In this document: positions 28,303 through 37,410 of the stretch, in pieces | Position numbering within the stretch: the first letter of the stretch is position 1 | Layout: every line of letters begins with the position of its first letter | DNA from: a bacterium | Lineage (GTDB): Bacteria > Planctomycetota > Planctomycetia > Pirellulales > Pirellulaceae | Direction: 5' to 3' | NCBI GenBank assembly: GCA_030430075.1 | Contig: JAUIGN010000017.1 | Coordinates: forward strand, 62,001-126,000 | DNA length: 64,000 nt | Translations under genes and position numbers: made by a program | Notes under the pieces: generated by a model | Database searches by the model: none | What the model was told of the DNA's origin: nothing | The model's input: the letters and a program-made list of their open reading frames with translations, nothing else

Positions 28303-30186
28303 ATGAGAAACAAGTTCATCAAGGTCTTGCTCGCAACCGTCGCCTGCGGGCTCTGGATTCCCACGCTGGCGGCCTATGGAGAAGCACCGAATTCGCTGTC
28401 GGACGCCGAGCAGCGGGCCGGGTGGAAGCTGTTGTTCGATGGCCGGACGACCGACGGGTGGCGAAACTTCGCCAAGGAGGGGATTTCCGACGGCTGGAAG
28501 GTTGTGGAAGGCGCGCTGACACGGGTCGCCGGCGGTGCGGGCGACATCGTCACGGTGGACGAGTACGGTAGTTTCGAGCTCTCGATCGAGTTCAAAATCT
28601 CTCCGGGCGGCAACAGCGGCATCATGTACCACGTCGACGAGTCCGTTTCCGGGGCGCCGTACTTCACCGGTCCGGAGATCCAGATCCAAGACAATGTCGA
28701 AGGCCGCGACCCGCAGAAATGTGGTTGGCTGTATCAACTCTATCCGTCTCCGGTGGACGCAACCAAGCCGGCCGGCCAGTGGAATCACTTGCGGATTCGC
28801 ATCACTCCCGAAGGTTGCTCGACGCACCTGAACGGCGTTCGCTACGCGCGTTACCAGAAAGGTAGTAAGGACTGGGACCAACGCGTCGCCAAGAGCAAGT
28901 TCTCCCAGTGGGAGAAATTCGGCAAAGCGACCAGCGGAAATATCTGCCTGCAGGACCACGGGGACCGCGTCGCCTATCGGAATATCAAGATCCGCCGGCT
29001 GGATGGCGATACCGACAAGCTGAATCCGATTGACGGCACACTGGCCTACAAGCCGGAAGTCGCTTTTCCGAATCTGAAATGGAGCGGCTGGGAACCGGTG
29101 AATGATGACGGCAAGGTGCAGCCGATGCGGCCCATTGTTCTGACGCACGCCGGTGACGGCAGCAATCGTGTCTTCGTGGCGACCCAGCGGGGCGTCATCT
29201 ATGTTTTCGAGAACGACCAGCAGGCGACCGAGACGAAGGTCTTTCTGGACCTCTCCAAGCAGGTCAAGTACAGCGACCGCCAGAACGAAGAAGGGTTCCT
29301 GGGGCTGGCGTTCCATCCGAAGTACGCGGAGACGGGCGAGTTTTTCGTTTACTACACACCCCGTGATCGTGAGAAGGTCTCCGTCGTGCAGCGGTATCAG
29401 GTTGCCAGCCAGGATGCGGACCGAGCGGACCCCGCTTCCGCCCAGGATGTGATGGTGATCGACCAGCCGTACTGGAACCACAATGGCGGTTCCATCGCCT
29501 TCGGCCCGGACGGCATGCTGTACATCGGCTTGGGTGACGGCGGGGCCGGTAACGATCCGCATGGTAACGGCCAGGACAAGTCGACCTTGCTGGGGTCGAT
29601 CTTGCGGATTGATGTCGACCACCGGGCTGACGGGAAGAACTATGCGATTCCCAAAGACAATCCGCTCGTGGGTGATTCTCAGGCGCGAGGTGAGATCTGG
29701 GCCCTGGGGCTCCGCAACGTCTGGCGGCTTGGCTTCGACCGCGAGACGGGCGACCTGTGGGTTGCGGATGTGGGCCAGGATACTTGGGAGGAGATCAACG
29801 TGGTTACGCGGGGCGGCAACTATGGATGGAACCTGCGCGAAGGGAGTCAGATGTTCGGCGCCCACGGGAGCGGCCCCGATCCTCACCTGATCGATCCTAT
29901 CTGGACCTACGACCACGAAATCGGCAAATCGATCACCGGCGGTTACGTGTATCGCGGCCAACGATTGCCGGAACTGGTGGGAGCCTACTTGTATGCGGAT
30001 TATGTCACCGGTCGTCTTTGGGCGCTCCGCTATGACCGCGACGCCAAGTCGGTTGTCTCCAATCATGCCCTGCACTCGGACGGGCAGGCGGTGATTTCGT
30101 TTGGAGAAGCCGAGGACGGTGAAGTCTATTTCATGGTCGTCTCCAACACGGGACGAGGGATTCATCGTTTCGTGCCGGTCGAATAA
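28303..30186 (+). CDS. Exported DUF1080 - glucose/sorbosone dehydrogenase fusion
   Basis: A 627-residue exported protein with two domains after the signal peptide (1-27). Residues ~40-245 are DUF1080 (WKLLFDGRTTDGWRN, FELSIEFKISPGGNSGIMYHV, PEIQIQDN, AYRNIKIRRL). Residues ~275-620 are a six-bladed beta-propeller of the PQQ-dependent glucose/sorbosone dehydrogenase family (RVFVATQRGVIYVFEN, GLAFHPKY, NHNGGSIAFGPDGMLYIGLGDGG, GNDPHGNGQD, ALGLRNVWRLGFDRETGDLWVADVGQ, EEINVV, GGNYGWN). It may bind or oxidise sugars in the periplasm; whether PQQ is the cofactor is not evident. GGAGG lies 11 bases before the ATG at 28303. Confidence 0.92.
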   Translation: MRNKFIKVLLATVACGLWIPTLAAYGEAPNSLSDAEQRAGWKLLFDGRTTDGWRNFAKEGISDGWKVVEGALTRVAGGAGDIVTVDEYGSFELSIEFKISPGGNSGIMYHVDESVSGAPYFTGPEIQIQDNVEGRDPQKCGWLYQLYPSPVDATKPAGQWNHLRIRITPEGCSTHLNGVRYARYQKGSKDWDQRVAKSKFSQWEKFGKATSGNICLQDHGDRVAYRNIKIRRLDGDTDKLNPIDGTLAYKPEVAFPNLKWSGWEPVNDDGKVQPMRPIVLTHAGDGSNRVFVATQRGVIYVFENDQQATETKVFLDLSKQVKYSDRQNEEGFLGLAFHPKYAETGEFFVYYTPRDREKVSVVQRYQVASQDADRADPASAQDVMVIDQPYWNHNGGSIAFGPDGMLYIGLGDGGAGNDPHGNGQDKSTLLGSILRIDVDHRADGKNYAIPKDNPLVGDSQARGEIWALGLRNVWRLGFDRETGDLWVADVGQDTWEEINVVTRGGNYGWNLREGSQMFGAHGSGPDPHLIDPIWTYDHEIGKSITGGYVYRGQRLPELVGAYLYADYVTGRLWALRYDRDAKSVVSNHALHSDGQAVISFGEAEDGEVYFMVVSNTGRGIHRFVPVE

Positions 30187-30290
30187 TCGAGACAGGTGCC
30201 AGGGACGACTTCCGCGATCCAGTGGTCGGGATCTGCGGAACGTCGTCGGCGCCCCTTTCCCGTGGCCGGCCAGCACAACGGCTCGCCGCG

Positions 30291-30438
30291 CTGCTCGGCG
30301 CGGACCTCCGACCCACCGCTCGGCACGGGTCTCCCCCCCTGCTCGGCGCGGGTCTCCGACCCACCGCTCGGCACGGGTCTCCCCCACTGCTCGGCGCGGG
30401 TCTCCGACCCCGCCGAAACGGCTGACCGAAGGTCTCCA
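30291..30438 (+). repeat. Dispersed repeat family A, copy 3
   Basis: Alternating ~25-bp units of the types CTGCTCGGCGCGG-nn-CTCCGACC and CCGCTCGGCACGGGTCTCCC, followed by the 52-bp family core at 30387-30438, identical to those of copies 2 and 4. It starts about 100 bases after the stop of the DUF1080-GSDH gene, in the same orientation, and about 110 bases before rnpB. No tandem tail follows the core in this copy. Confidence 0.92.
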
Positions 30439-30545
30439 CCCACCATATCGGCAGCACAAAACGCGGCCCGATGAAATCGACGGTTCCCTTCACGCTCCCT
30501 CCTTGTTGGCCCCTTACCATGGCCGGCCAATTGGTCTAAGTTGCC

Positions 30546-30972
<427 letters not shown>

Positions 30973-31134
30973 TTTTCGTTGGCCGACCGACACGCTGACC
31001 GGGCCGGGCAGCGCGCAATGGGCCCTCCGCCACTGGGTGGCGGAAACGTCGGCGGCGGGAACGGTCGCGGCATCCCTGCCACGGCGTCCGAGGATGCCCG
31101 CGAGCGTGTCGCGGGAGCGGCCCTGGCGGCTGGG

Positions 31135-31620
31135 TCAGTCTGAGGGTACGAGGTCGTCCTTGATCACCTGGAGAAGCTTCGAGATGCACAGCTGGTTCAT
31201 GCTGGTTTGCCGTTGGTGAGCTTCCGCCCGCAGAGACTCGTGGAGGCTCTTGGGGAGCCGGACGGTGATGACCCGCGTCGGCTCGTCGCATTCCGTCTGG
31301 TTCTTTGACCTTCCACGCAGCGTCGCCACCATCTGTTGGATTTCGGAGTAGGCGTCGCCCCGCTCAAACTCGCTGAGTTCCCTGGGGTGTTGAAACGTCT
31401 TTCGCACCACGCCTTCGACACCCAGGAACTCGCGAAAGAACGTTACCCAGTCCGGGTTCTCACGAAACCGCTGGTAGGCGACCTGGTAGACCTGATTCTG
31501 GGGGTCTGTCGGAGGCTGCGACTGGCTGCCGGCTTCCGGCTCGTGTCGCTCGGGTGCGATTTGCCGTTCCGGCTGCATCGGGTTGGTGTGAGACGTGGGT
31601 TGGCGAAACAAATCTGACAT
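31135..31620 (-). CDS. Ribbon-helix-helix (HicB/Arc-like) DNA-binding protein
   Basis: A 161-residue protein with a Gln/Pro/Glu-rich N-terminus (1-45), a middle helical region (YQVAYQRFRENPDWVTFFREFLG) and a C-terminal ribbon-helix-helix motif, TRVITVRLPKSLHESLRAEA followed by SMNQLCISKLLQVI, of the type in HicB antitoxins and Arc-like regulators. GGAAGG lies upstream of the ATG at 31620. No HicA-like or other toxin gene adjoins it, so an antitoxin role is not supported; an autonomous transcription factor is as likely. It converges on rnpB. Confidence 0.8.
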   Translation of the reverse strand: MSDLFRQPTSHTNPMQPERQIAPERHEPEAGSQSQPPTDPQNQVYQVAYQRFRENPDWVTFFREFLGVEGVVRKTFQHPRELSEFERGDAYSEIQQMVATLRGRSKNQTECDEPTRVITVRLPKSLHESLRAEAHQRQTSMNQLCISKLLQVIKDDLVPSD

Positions 31621-32127
31621 TTCGGTTCCTTCCTGCAAGTAGACACATCGTGGTCGTTTGGACGGATGGGAATCCGGCCCCAAGAAAACGACCCGCAATC
31701 AGGAAATCGTTTACCCCAAGTCAAGGGCAGCACGGATGTCATTGCATTGCTTGCACTTACGGAGATCGGATGGGCGTGCACTGTTTTTGTGCAGGCGTGC
31801 TCAAAATCGAGCACGGGCCTTGGTGCACAAGAATTAGGCAGTCCCTTTTTTCACATTGACTAAAGTGTCCAGCGAAATGTCCCCGGTTCTGGCCGCGGTC
31901 GGGGAGTCGGCCGGTCTGAACGGGGGGCGGTCGTTGGTGGCGTGGCGCCAGAGGGTGGGGGGGCTGCCGGTCAGGAGGCCGGCAGCGCGGCGCATGGCTG
32001 GCCAACTGCGGGCTGGCCGGCTGCGGGCTGGCCGGCTGGAGGCTGATGCTGCCCAGGCGCTGGCGGAGGCGGGCGAGCGGCCGCCGTCGCGCAATGGCGG
32101 AGGCCGCCGCGCTGGGCCTGCTCCATC

Positions 32128-32272
32128 TGGCGGGGGCGCCGTTAGCATCGCAACCAACAGACAACGATTCAGCGCAGGCCGCTGTGGCGCAGTCGATTTC
32201 AGTGAACCTGCCCACCGCGCCGCGCAAATCAGCCGGCCCGCGTTCGCTTGGCGGCCAGCGGCTGAAAAATAG
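32128..32272 (-). repeat. Dispersed intergenic repeat, family B copy 8 (minus strand)
   Basis: Read on the minus strand: TTCAGCCGCTGG, GCGAACGCGGGCCGGCTGAT, TTGCGCGGCGCGGTGGGCAG, GTTCACTGAAATCGACTGCG, and GCTGAATCGTTGTCTGTTGG. The first part is shortened relative to full copies. It starts a few bases upstream of the stop-codon side of the sugar isomerase gene. The rest of 31621-32127 has no gene; it includes a short GGCTGGCCGGCTGCG tandem repeat near 32000-32045 and otherwise nothing recognised. Confidence 0.62.
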
Positions 32273-32278
32273 GCCGTG

Positions 32279-33184
32279 CTAAGCCAATTCTTCGCGGACT
32301 CGCTCCAGCAGTTTCTTGGTAGCGCGGATGCCGGCGAACTCGTCCAGCTTGCTTCCCGAGTATTCGATCCCCACATAGCCGTGGTAGCCGGCATCAAGGA
32401 CGATCTTCATCATCCGCCGAAAGTCGGTCTCCGTCTCTTCGCCCTGGTCGTTGAAGACATTGCTTTTGGCGCTCACCGACCTGGCGAACGGCATCAATTC
32501 CTTGACACCTTGATACCGGTCATACGACTTGCCGTTCCCCAGGTTGAAGTTGCCGAAATCGGGGAGCGTGCCGCAGTTCCGGAGGCCCACCTGTTCGATC
32601 ACCTGTGCCAGCCAACGACCATTTGAGGACAGGCCGCCGTGATTCTCGACAATCACGTCGAGGTCGAAATCAGCAGCAAATTGGCTCAATCGCCTCAGGC
32701 CGTCGACGGCCAGGGCGACCTGTTTTTCGTAGGGGCCATCCGAGGCTGCGTTGACGCGAATGGAATGGCAGCCCAGGAACCGGGCCGCCTCGACCCATTT
32801 GTAGTGATTCTCGACGGCCTGCTTTCTTTTCTTTTCGTCGGGATCGCCCAAGCGCCCTTCGCCGTCGATCATGATCAGCAGCGTCTTGACGCCGAGATCT
32901 TCGCCCCGCGTTTTCAGTTCTTCCAGGTACTTCTTGTCCTCCGCTTTGTCCTTGAAGAACTGGTTTACGTATTCGATGGCGTCGATCCCGAATTCCTGCT
33001 TGCTGGTCTTCGCGAAGTCCAGGTTGTCCAGCTTCCCGTCAAACAACATTCTGTGGAGTGACCATTCGGCCAACGAAATCCGAAACAGGGGCGGTTTCGA
33101 ATCGGCGGCGCGCATCGTGTTGGTGCACTGCAGGGCGGCGAAGGTGGCGACTGCTTGAGCGGTGAATTGGCGGCGAGAGATCAT
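32279..33184 (-). CDS. Tat-exported sugar phosphate isomerase/epimerase-like protein
   Basis: A 301-residue TIM-barrel protein of the xylose isomerase-like (AP_endonuc_2) superfamily with a twin-arginine signal (ISRRQFTAQAVATFAALQ, residues 2-19; cleavage near AAD). Metal-site strands are visible: ISLAEWSLHRM, LGVKTLLIMIDGEG, HSIRVNAA, LDVIVENHGG, GTLPDFGNFN, and GYVGIEYSG. Family members isomerise or epimerise sugars or act on keto-glycosides, usually with a divalent metal. A Tat signal implies folding before export. It divides the region from a divergent flavin reductase. With the Gfo/Idh/MocA and DUF1080 proteins nearby it may share a periplasmic pathway. Confidence 0.9.
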   Translation of the reverse strand: MISRRQFTAQAVATFAALQCTNTMRAADSKPPLFRISLAEWSLHRMLFDGKLDNLDFAKTSKQEFGIDAIEYVNQFFKDKAEDKKYLEELKTRGEDLGVKTLLIMIDGEGRLGDPDEKKRKQAVENHYKWVEAARFLGCHSIRVNAASDGPYEKQVALAVDGLRRLSQFAADFDLDVIVENHGGLSSNGRWLAQVIEQVGLRNCGTLPDFGNFNLGNGKSYDRYQGVKELMPFARSVSAKSNVFNDQGEETETDFRRMMKIVLDAGYHGYVGIEYSGSKLDEFAGIRATKKLLERVREELA

Positions 33185-33419
33185 GAGTTCGTTCCTGGGT
33201 CCAATCGAGGGAGAGTCAAATGAGTCGGCGGCACGGCGGCCCGCCTTCCGGACTTGCGGGGGCCTGCAGTTCGACCAAGATGGCGTCGGATCGGTTGCAC
33301 CGACCGGTGCCAGGCGGCCGCCCCGATGAGGGCCTGCTGTGCCCAACCGACTGGCCACCAACGGTTCCTGCGTGTGCTGGTGAATGCTGCAGCGATGTGC
33401 CCCTGTTGCCGGCGGGGCT

Positions 33420-33447
33420 TTGGAGATGTCGAGCCGATTCGTAGTAT
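33420..33447 (+). promoter_or_regulatory. Candidate promoter for the flavin reductase gene
   Basis: TTGGAG (33420-33425), a 16-bp spacer and TAGTAT (33442-33447, part of TAGTATAAAT) resemble a housekeeping sigma promoter in the 374-bp gap (33185-33558) between divergent genes. It lies about 110 bases before the start codon. Nothing else was recognised in this gap. Confidence 0.4.
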
Positions 33448-33558
33448 AAATAGCCTTCAGGACGCCGGCAAACGATCACTGGTAACCGACCGTCGACGTG
33501 AGGCCGGCACGTTGGTCGGCGAGGACCGGCGAGCGATCCGTTGATCAGGGAGATGTTC

Positions 33559-34167
33559 ATGTCATCGTTGAGTGCCGATGTCGAGTCCGTGTTTCGGCTC
33601 GTTGATCGTGAGATCTGGATTGTGACTGCCGCGACCGGCGCTGCGCGCGGTGGGCTGACGGCGACGTGGGTTTCCCAGGCCTCCATCGACGCCAGCCGGC
33701 CGCTTGCCTTGATCGGCCTGGCGCCGAACCACCACACGGCCGAACTGGTGGACGAAAGCGGCGCGTTCGGCCTGCACCTGCTGACTGCCGCGCAAGCCGA
33801 CGTCGCCTGGAATTTCGCTAACGGGTCGGGCCGTGACCGAGACAAGTTCGACAGCATCGCGATACGGACCGGTGCTACGGGCAGCCCTTTGCTGGAAACC
33901 TGCCTGGCTCGACTTGAGTGCCGCGTGTTCGCTCGGCTGGAGACCGGGGATCGCACGTACTATTGGGCGGACGTTGTAGCCGGAGGGTTGGAACCGACAC
34001 TCGCCCCCGACCAGCAGCAACCCCTTACCGAACAGCAGTTTTTTCGCCAGGCTTCGGACGACCAGCGGCGGCGATTGATTGAGGGGCGTGATCAAGATAT
34101 CGCGCTTCAGCGACCCCTGTTGGAGACCTGGCGGCGCGAGCTGCCGGAGCTGTTGCGGGGCACATGA
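33559..34167 (+). CDS. Flavin reductase-like FMN-binding protein
   Basis: A 202-residue protein of the flavin reductase-like (DIM6/NTAB) split-barrel family. The core is VDREIWIVTAATGAARGGLTATWVSQASID followed by PLALIGLAPNHHTAELVDESGAFGLHLLT, the FMN-binding loop pattern of the family; the C-terminal ~50 residues are helical and extra. Such proteins reduce flavin with NAD(P)H or act as heme/FMN-binding proteins. AGGGAG is six bases before the ATG at 33559; two upstream starts are possible. Substrate unknown; no monooxygenase partner is adjacent. Confidence 0.85.
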   Translation: MSSLSADVESVFRLVDREIWIVTAATGAARGGLTATWVSQASIDASRPLALIGLAPNHHTAELVDESGAFGLHLLTAAQADVAWNFANGSGRDRDKFDSIAIRTGATGSPLLETCLARLECRVFARLETGDRTYYWADVVAGGLEPTLAPDQQQPLTEQQFFRQASDDQRRRLIEGRDQDIALQRPLLETWRRELPELLRGT

Positions 34168-34313
34168 ATGCGATCGTGAGGCCGTGAACCCGCTGCCACG
34201 CCGATGTGTCACTGCTGGTCAACGACCCTCAACGCGGTGGTGGATGAGCTGGCCGACAGGCGGACAGCCGCTTCCCAAACTGCTTCACCCCGAATCGCCG
34301 GCATCCGCCGAGC

Positions 34314-34520
34314 CTGGAGCATTCATCGGATCGTCGAGCGTTAGTCCGCGGTTCCGTTGATCGCCGGGCGTACCGGTCGCCAACGCGTTCCGGCGAAGGT
34401 GCGCGGCGCTTTGGAGTCGTTCATGGACAACGATTGCGACCCGTGACTTGCCCTGAATCGTTGTTCCTTCAAGGGCGGCCCGGGTTTGTTCGCTATTGCC
34501 CAAGGCCCTGCCTCGCTAGA
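34314..34520 (+). repeat. Dispersed intergenic repeat, family B copy 4
   Basis: Full-length copy: GCATTCATCGGATCG, GAGCGTTAGTCCGCGGTTCC, GTTGATCGCCGGGC, CGCCAACGCGTTCCGGCGAA, GTCGTTCATGGACAACG, ATTGCGACCCGTGACTTGCC, CTGAATCGTTGTTCCTTC and the end GCCCTGCCTCGCTAGAATG. It fills much of the 569-bp gap before hflX. The terminal TAGAAT could be a -10 element for hflX, which would give a leader of about 215 bases. The rest of the gap shows nothing else. Confidence 0.78.
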
Positions 34521-34736
34521 ATGAAGTCAGCCGTTCGATGGTTAATCCTTCTTCTTTGCCGGGTTGCCTGGAGCAGGTCCTCATGCGGAGGCCTGCAGGT
34601 TCGTTGCGGCGGGACCGGATGGCGCCGGCCTGGCGATGGCAGTGCGTCGTCCAGCCGCAGCACAACGGTGAGCCGACGGCGCGCATCGTTTCGCACAACC
34701 AGTTACTCAATTATTTCACCCCACAGTAGGACTTTC

Positions 34737-36092
34737 GTGTACGACACCGAACGCAGTCAGAGCGTCACCAGTGAGCGCGCCATTCTGGTGCGCGTCATCT
34801 TGCCGGAAGATACCGTCGAGGATGATCCTTTGCAGGAACTGCAAGGGCTCGCAGAGACGGCTCAGACGGAGGTCGTGATGGGCATCACGCAGCGTCGCGA
34901 GCGGCCCGATGTGCGGACGTACCTCGGCAAGGGCAAACTGGATGACCTGGTCATGCAGGTCGATGCACACCAGGCGGACGTGGTGATCTTCGACAACGAT
35001 CTCAGCCCTGCCCAGACGACCAATCTGGAAAAGGTTCTCAAGGTCAAGGTGCTCGACCGAACCGAATTGATCCTGGATATCTTTGCCACCCACGCGCAGA
35101 CGTATGAATCGAGGCTGGCGGTCGAGTTGGCTCAACTGGAGTATTCGCTGCCCAGGTTGAAGCGGATGTGGACGCACCTTTCCCGTCTCAAGATGGGCGT
35201 GGGCATGCGGGGGCCGGGCGAAAAGCAGTTGGAAGTCGATCGCCGGCTGGTGGAGAAGCGGATCCACGACTTGCGTGTTGAGCTCAAAGCCGTCGAAAAA
35301 CGGCGAGAACGCCAAGTGGCCTCCCGCGATGCCAACATGACCGTGTCTCTGGTCGGCTACACAAATGCCGGCAAGAGCACCTTGATGAACACGTTGACCG
35401 AAGCCGGTGTTGAAGCGGCGGACAAGTTGTTCGCGACCCTGGACACGCGTACGCGACGCTGGCAATTGCCCCACTGGGGGCCGGTGCTGCTGAGTGACAC
35501 GGTCGGCTTTATTCGCGATTTGCCCCACCGGCTGGTCGCCAGTTTCAAGGCGACCTTGGAGGAGTCAAGGCAGGCCGACCTGTTGATCCATGTGGCGGAT
35601 GCGAGCAATCCCGCGGTGCTCGAACAGATCAGTGCGGTGTTCGGCGTCCTGGAAGATCTGGGCATCGAAGAAAAGGATGCCCTGCTGGTGCTCAACAAGG
35701 TCGATCGGCTGGCGTCCGAGACCATGCTGGAGAAGATTCTCCGCAGGTACCCGAACGCGATTCCGATCAGTGCGGCGACCCGTAAGGGGCTGGACAGGTT
35801 TGCGCTGGCGGTCAGTGACGCACTGAGCAAGACGTTTCGCAATGTCGACATTGAGACGGGTGTGGAGAATGGTAAGCTGATGGCGTACATCGCCGCCCAC
35901 GGCGAGATCCTGTCGCAACGATATAGCGACTCGCGAGTGGTCATTCATTGCCGGCTGCCGGAGAAGTACCTGGGAAGAATCAGCGAGCCCGGGACGGAAG
36001 TCCGGCCTCATGCGGCGCCGGCACTGGGCGATCGGTCCAGCGACGACCCGCCAGCTTCTACCGAGTTGCCTCACGTGGATGATGTCGCGTAG
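34737..36092 (+). CDS. hflX: GTPase HflX
   Basis: A 451-residue HflX GTPase, which binds the 50S subunit and splits or rescues stalled ribosomes. The N-terminal nucleotide-binding domain includes RERPDVRTYLGKGKLDDL and VVIFDNDLSPAQTTNLEKVL; the HflX signature GMRGPGEKQLEVDRR precedes the G domain with G1 GYTNAGKST, G3 DTVGFIRDLPH and G4 NKVD. The gene most likely starts with GTG at 34737 (MYDTERSQ), with TAGGA five bases upstream; the in-frame region before it is not conserved and overlaps a repeat. It is followed by the SDR gene 18 bases downstream. Confidence 0.96.
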   Translation: MYDTERSQSVTSERAILVRVILPEDTVEDDPLQELQGLAETAQTEVVMGITQRRERPDVRTYLGKGKLDDLVMQVDAHQADVVIFDNDLSPAQTTNLEKVLKVKVLDRTELILDIFATHAQTYESRLAVELAQLEYSLPRLKRMWTHLSRLKMGVGMRGPGEKQLEVDRRLVEKRIHDLRVELKAVEKRRERQVASRDANMTVSLVGYTNAGKSTLMNTLTEAGVEAADKLFATLDTRTRRWQLPHWGPVLLSDTVGFIRDLPHRLVASFKATLEESRQADLLIHVADASNPAVLEQISAVFGVLEDLGIEEKDALLVLNKVDRLASETMLEKILRRYPNAIPISAATRKGLDRFALAVSDALSKTFRNVDIETGVENGKLMAYIAAHGEILSQRYSDSRVVIHCRLPEKYLGRISEPGTEVRPHAAPALGDRSSDDPPASTELPHVDDVA

Positions 36093-36110
36093 CGGGCGAC
36101 AGGGAACGTC

Positions 36111-36890
36111 ATGGCCAACCGCAAGCTGGAGAATGCTCGAGCGATCGTGACGGGTGCGACCAGTGGGATCGGGCGGGCGATCTCGCTCGAACTTGCCCGG
36201 CAGGGCGTGCGTGTCGTGGCAACGGGCCGTCGCGCTGAACGGCTGGCCGATTTGCAGGCGGAGGTGGAAACGCTGGGTGTCCCGATCGCCGCCGTGCCCG
36301 GTGATCTCTGCCAGCCTGCGCTACGGGCCCGCTTGCTGGCGACCGCCGAGAGCGAGTTTGGCGGGCTGGACTTGCTCGTCAACAATGCGGGGATCGGCGC
36401 AATCGGCCCTTTCGCAGACGCCGACGAGGCCCGGCTGCGGCGCATCATGGAAGTGAACTTTTTTTCGTTGGTCGAATTGACGCGGGCCGCATTGCCGATG
36501 CTGGAGCAAGGTCGGCAACCCCTGATCGTGAACGTCAGCTCGGTGCTCGGGCATCGCGGTGTCCCTGGAAAGAGCGAATACTGTGCGAGCAAGTTCGCGG
36601 TGCATGGGTTCAGTGATGCGCTCCGCGCGGAACTCGTCAGTCGTGCGATCGATGTTTTGTTGGTCAGCCCCAGCACGACGGCCAGCGAATTCTTCGATCA
36701 CGCTCGGCCGGGACCGGACGCTGACCTGCCGGCCGGCGCGATGTCGCCCGAAGTGGTCGCGCGAAAGACGGTCAACGCCATCCGACGCGGGAACCACGAG
36801 ATCATTCTCTCGGCCGGTGGCAAACTGCTGGTCTGGGTCGACCGCTTGCTGCCGGCACTTGCCGATCGCCTGGTCGCCCGGTTCGGGTAG
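36111..36890 (+). CDS. Short-chain dehydrogenase/reductase
   Basis: A 259-residue classical SDR. The cofactor loop is VTGATSGIGRAIS, NNAG is at ~91-94, and the catalytic residues are Ser in VNVSSVLGH and Tyr/Lys in SEYCASK. The Arg-containing stretch VVATGRRAERL after strand 2 suggests NADPH preference. The C-terminus carries an amphipathic tail (KLLVWVDRLLPALADRLVARFG) that resembles those of membrane-associated SDRs. Substrate cannot be told. It begins 18 bases after hflX; co-transcription is likely. A family A repeat begins about 40 bases after its stop. Confidence 0.9.
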   Translation: MANRKLENARAIVTGATSGIGRAISLELARQGVRVVATGRRAERLADLQAEVETLGVPIAAVPGDLCQPALRARLLATAESEFGGLDLLVNNAGIGAIGPFADADEARLRRIMEVNFFSLVELTRAALPMLEQGRQPLIVNVSSVLGHRGVPGKSEYCASKFAVHGFSDALRAELVSRAIDVLLVSPSTTASEFFDHARPGPDADLPAGAMSPEVVARKTVNAIRRGNHEIILSAGGKLLVWVDRLLPALADRLVARFG

Positions 36891-36929
36891 GATCGGCTCA
36901 CGCAGCGGGACGTCCCGGGCCACCAACCG

Positions 36930-37148
36930 ATTGCTCGACGCGGGTCTCCCCCTCTGCACGGCGCGTCTCTCCCCCACTGCACGGCGCGTCTCTCGGACCA
37001 CTGCTCGGCGCGGGTCTCCGACCCCGCCGAAACGGCTGACCGAAGGTCTCCATCCTCCCACCATCCTCCCACCATCCTCCCACCATCCTCCCTCCACCCT
37101 CCCACCACCCTCCCACCACCCTCCCTCCCACCACCCTCCCTCCCACCA
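36930..37148 (+). repeat. Dispersed repeat family A, copy 4, with CCTCCCAC tandem tail
   Basis: Three diverged ~23-bp units (GATTGCTCGACGCGGGTCTC, CTGCACGGCGCGTCTCTCCC and a repeat of the latter) lead into the 52-bp family core at 37001-37052, identical to copies 2 and 3. From the final TCTCCA, a low-complexity run of CATCCTCCCAC- and CCTCCCACCAC-type units extends to about 37148. It follows the SDR stop by about 40 bases in the same orientation. The remaining gap to the next gene (37149-37410) holds nothing I recognise. Confidence 0.92.
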
Positions 37149-37410
37149 TGGAGGCCTCAATCGTGGTGACTTGCCCGCTTGTATCAACCGTGACCGCCGG
37201 CAGCGAACCAGATCCGGGCGTGCGCCCGTTCTGACAATGTTCGGCGACGTTAGCCGCCCAACCCAACGTGGTTTGTCAGCGACCTCTCGATGGCGTGACC
37301 TCCTCTTTCCGTCGTGCGCAACATGACCTACGCTTGTTGGCATGCAGGGCGTGACGCCAGACGGAGACGTTGGACCGGCGCACGTTGGATCGGCGGGGAG
37401 ACGAAGCACC

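Noticed and set aside
28096..30459. Open frame of nearly 790 codons antisense to the DUF1080-GSDH gene
   Set aside because: Same codon-bias shadow, extended by the stop-free family A repeat; no domain or ribosome site.
31135..31620. HicAB-type toxin-antitoxin pair
   Set aside because: A ribbon-helix-helix motif is present, but no HicA-like or other small toxin gene is adjacent on either side.
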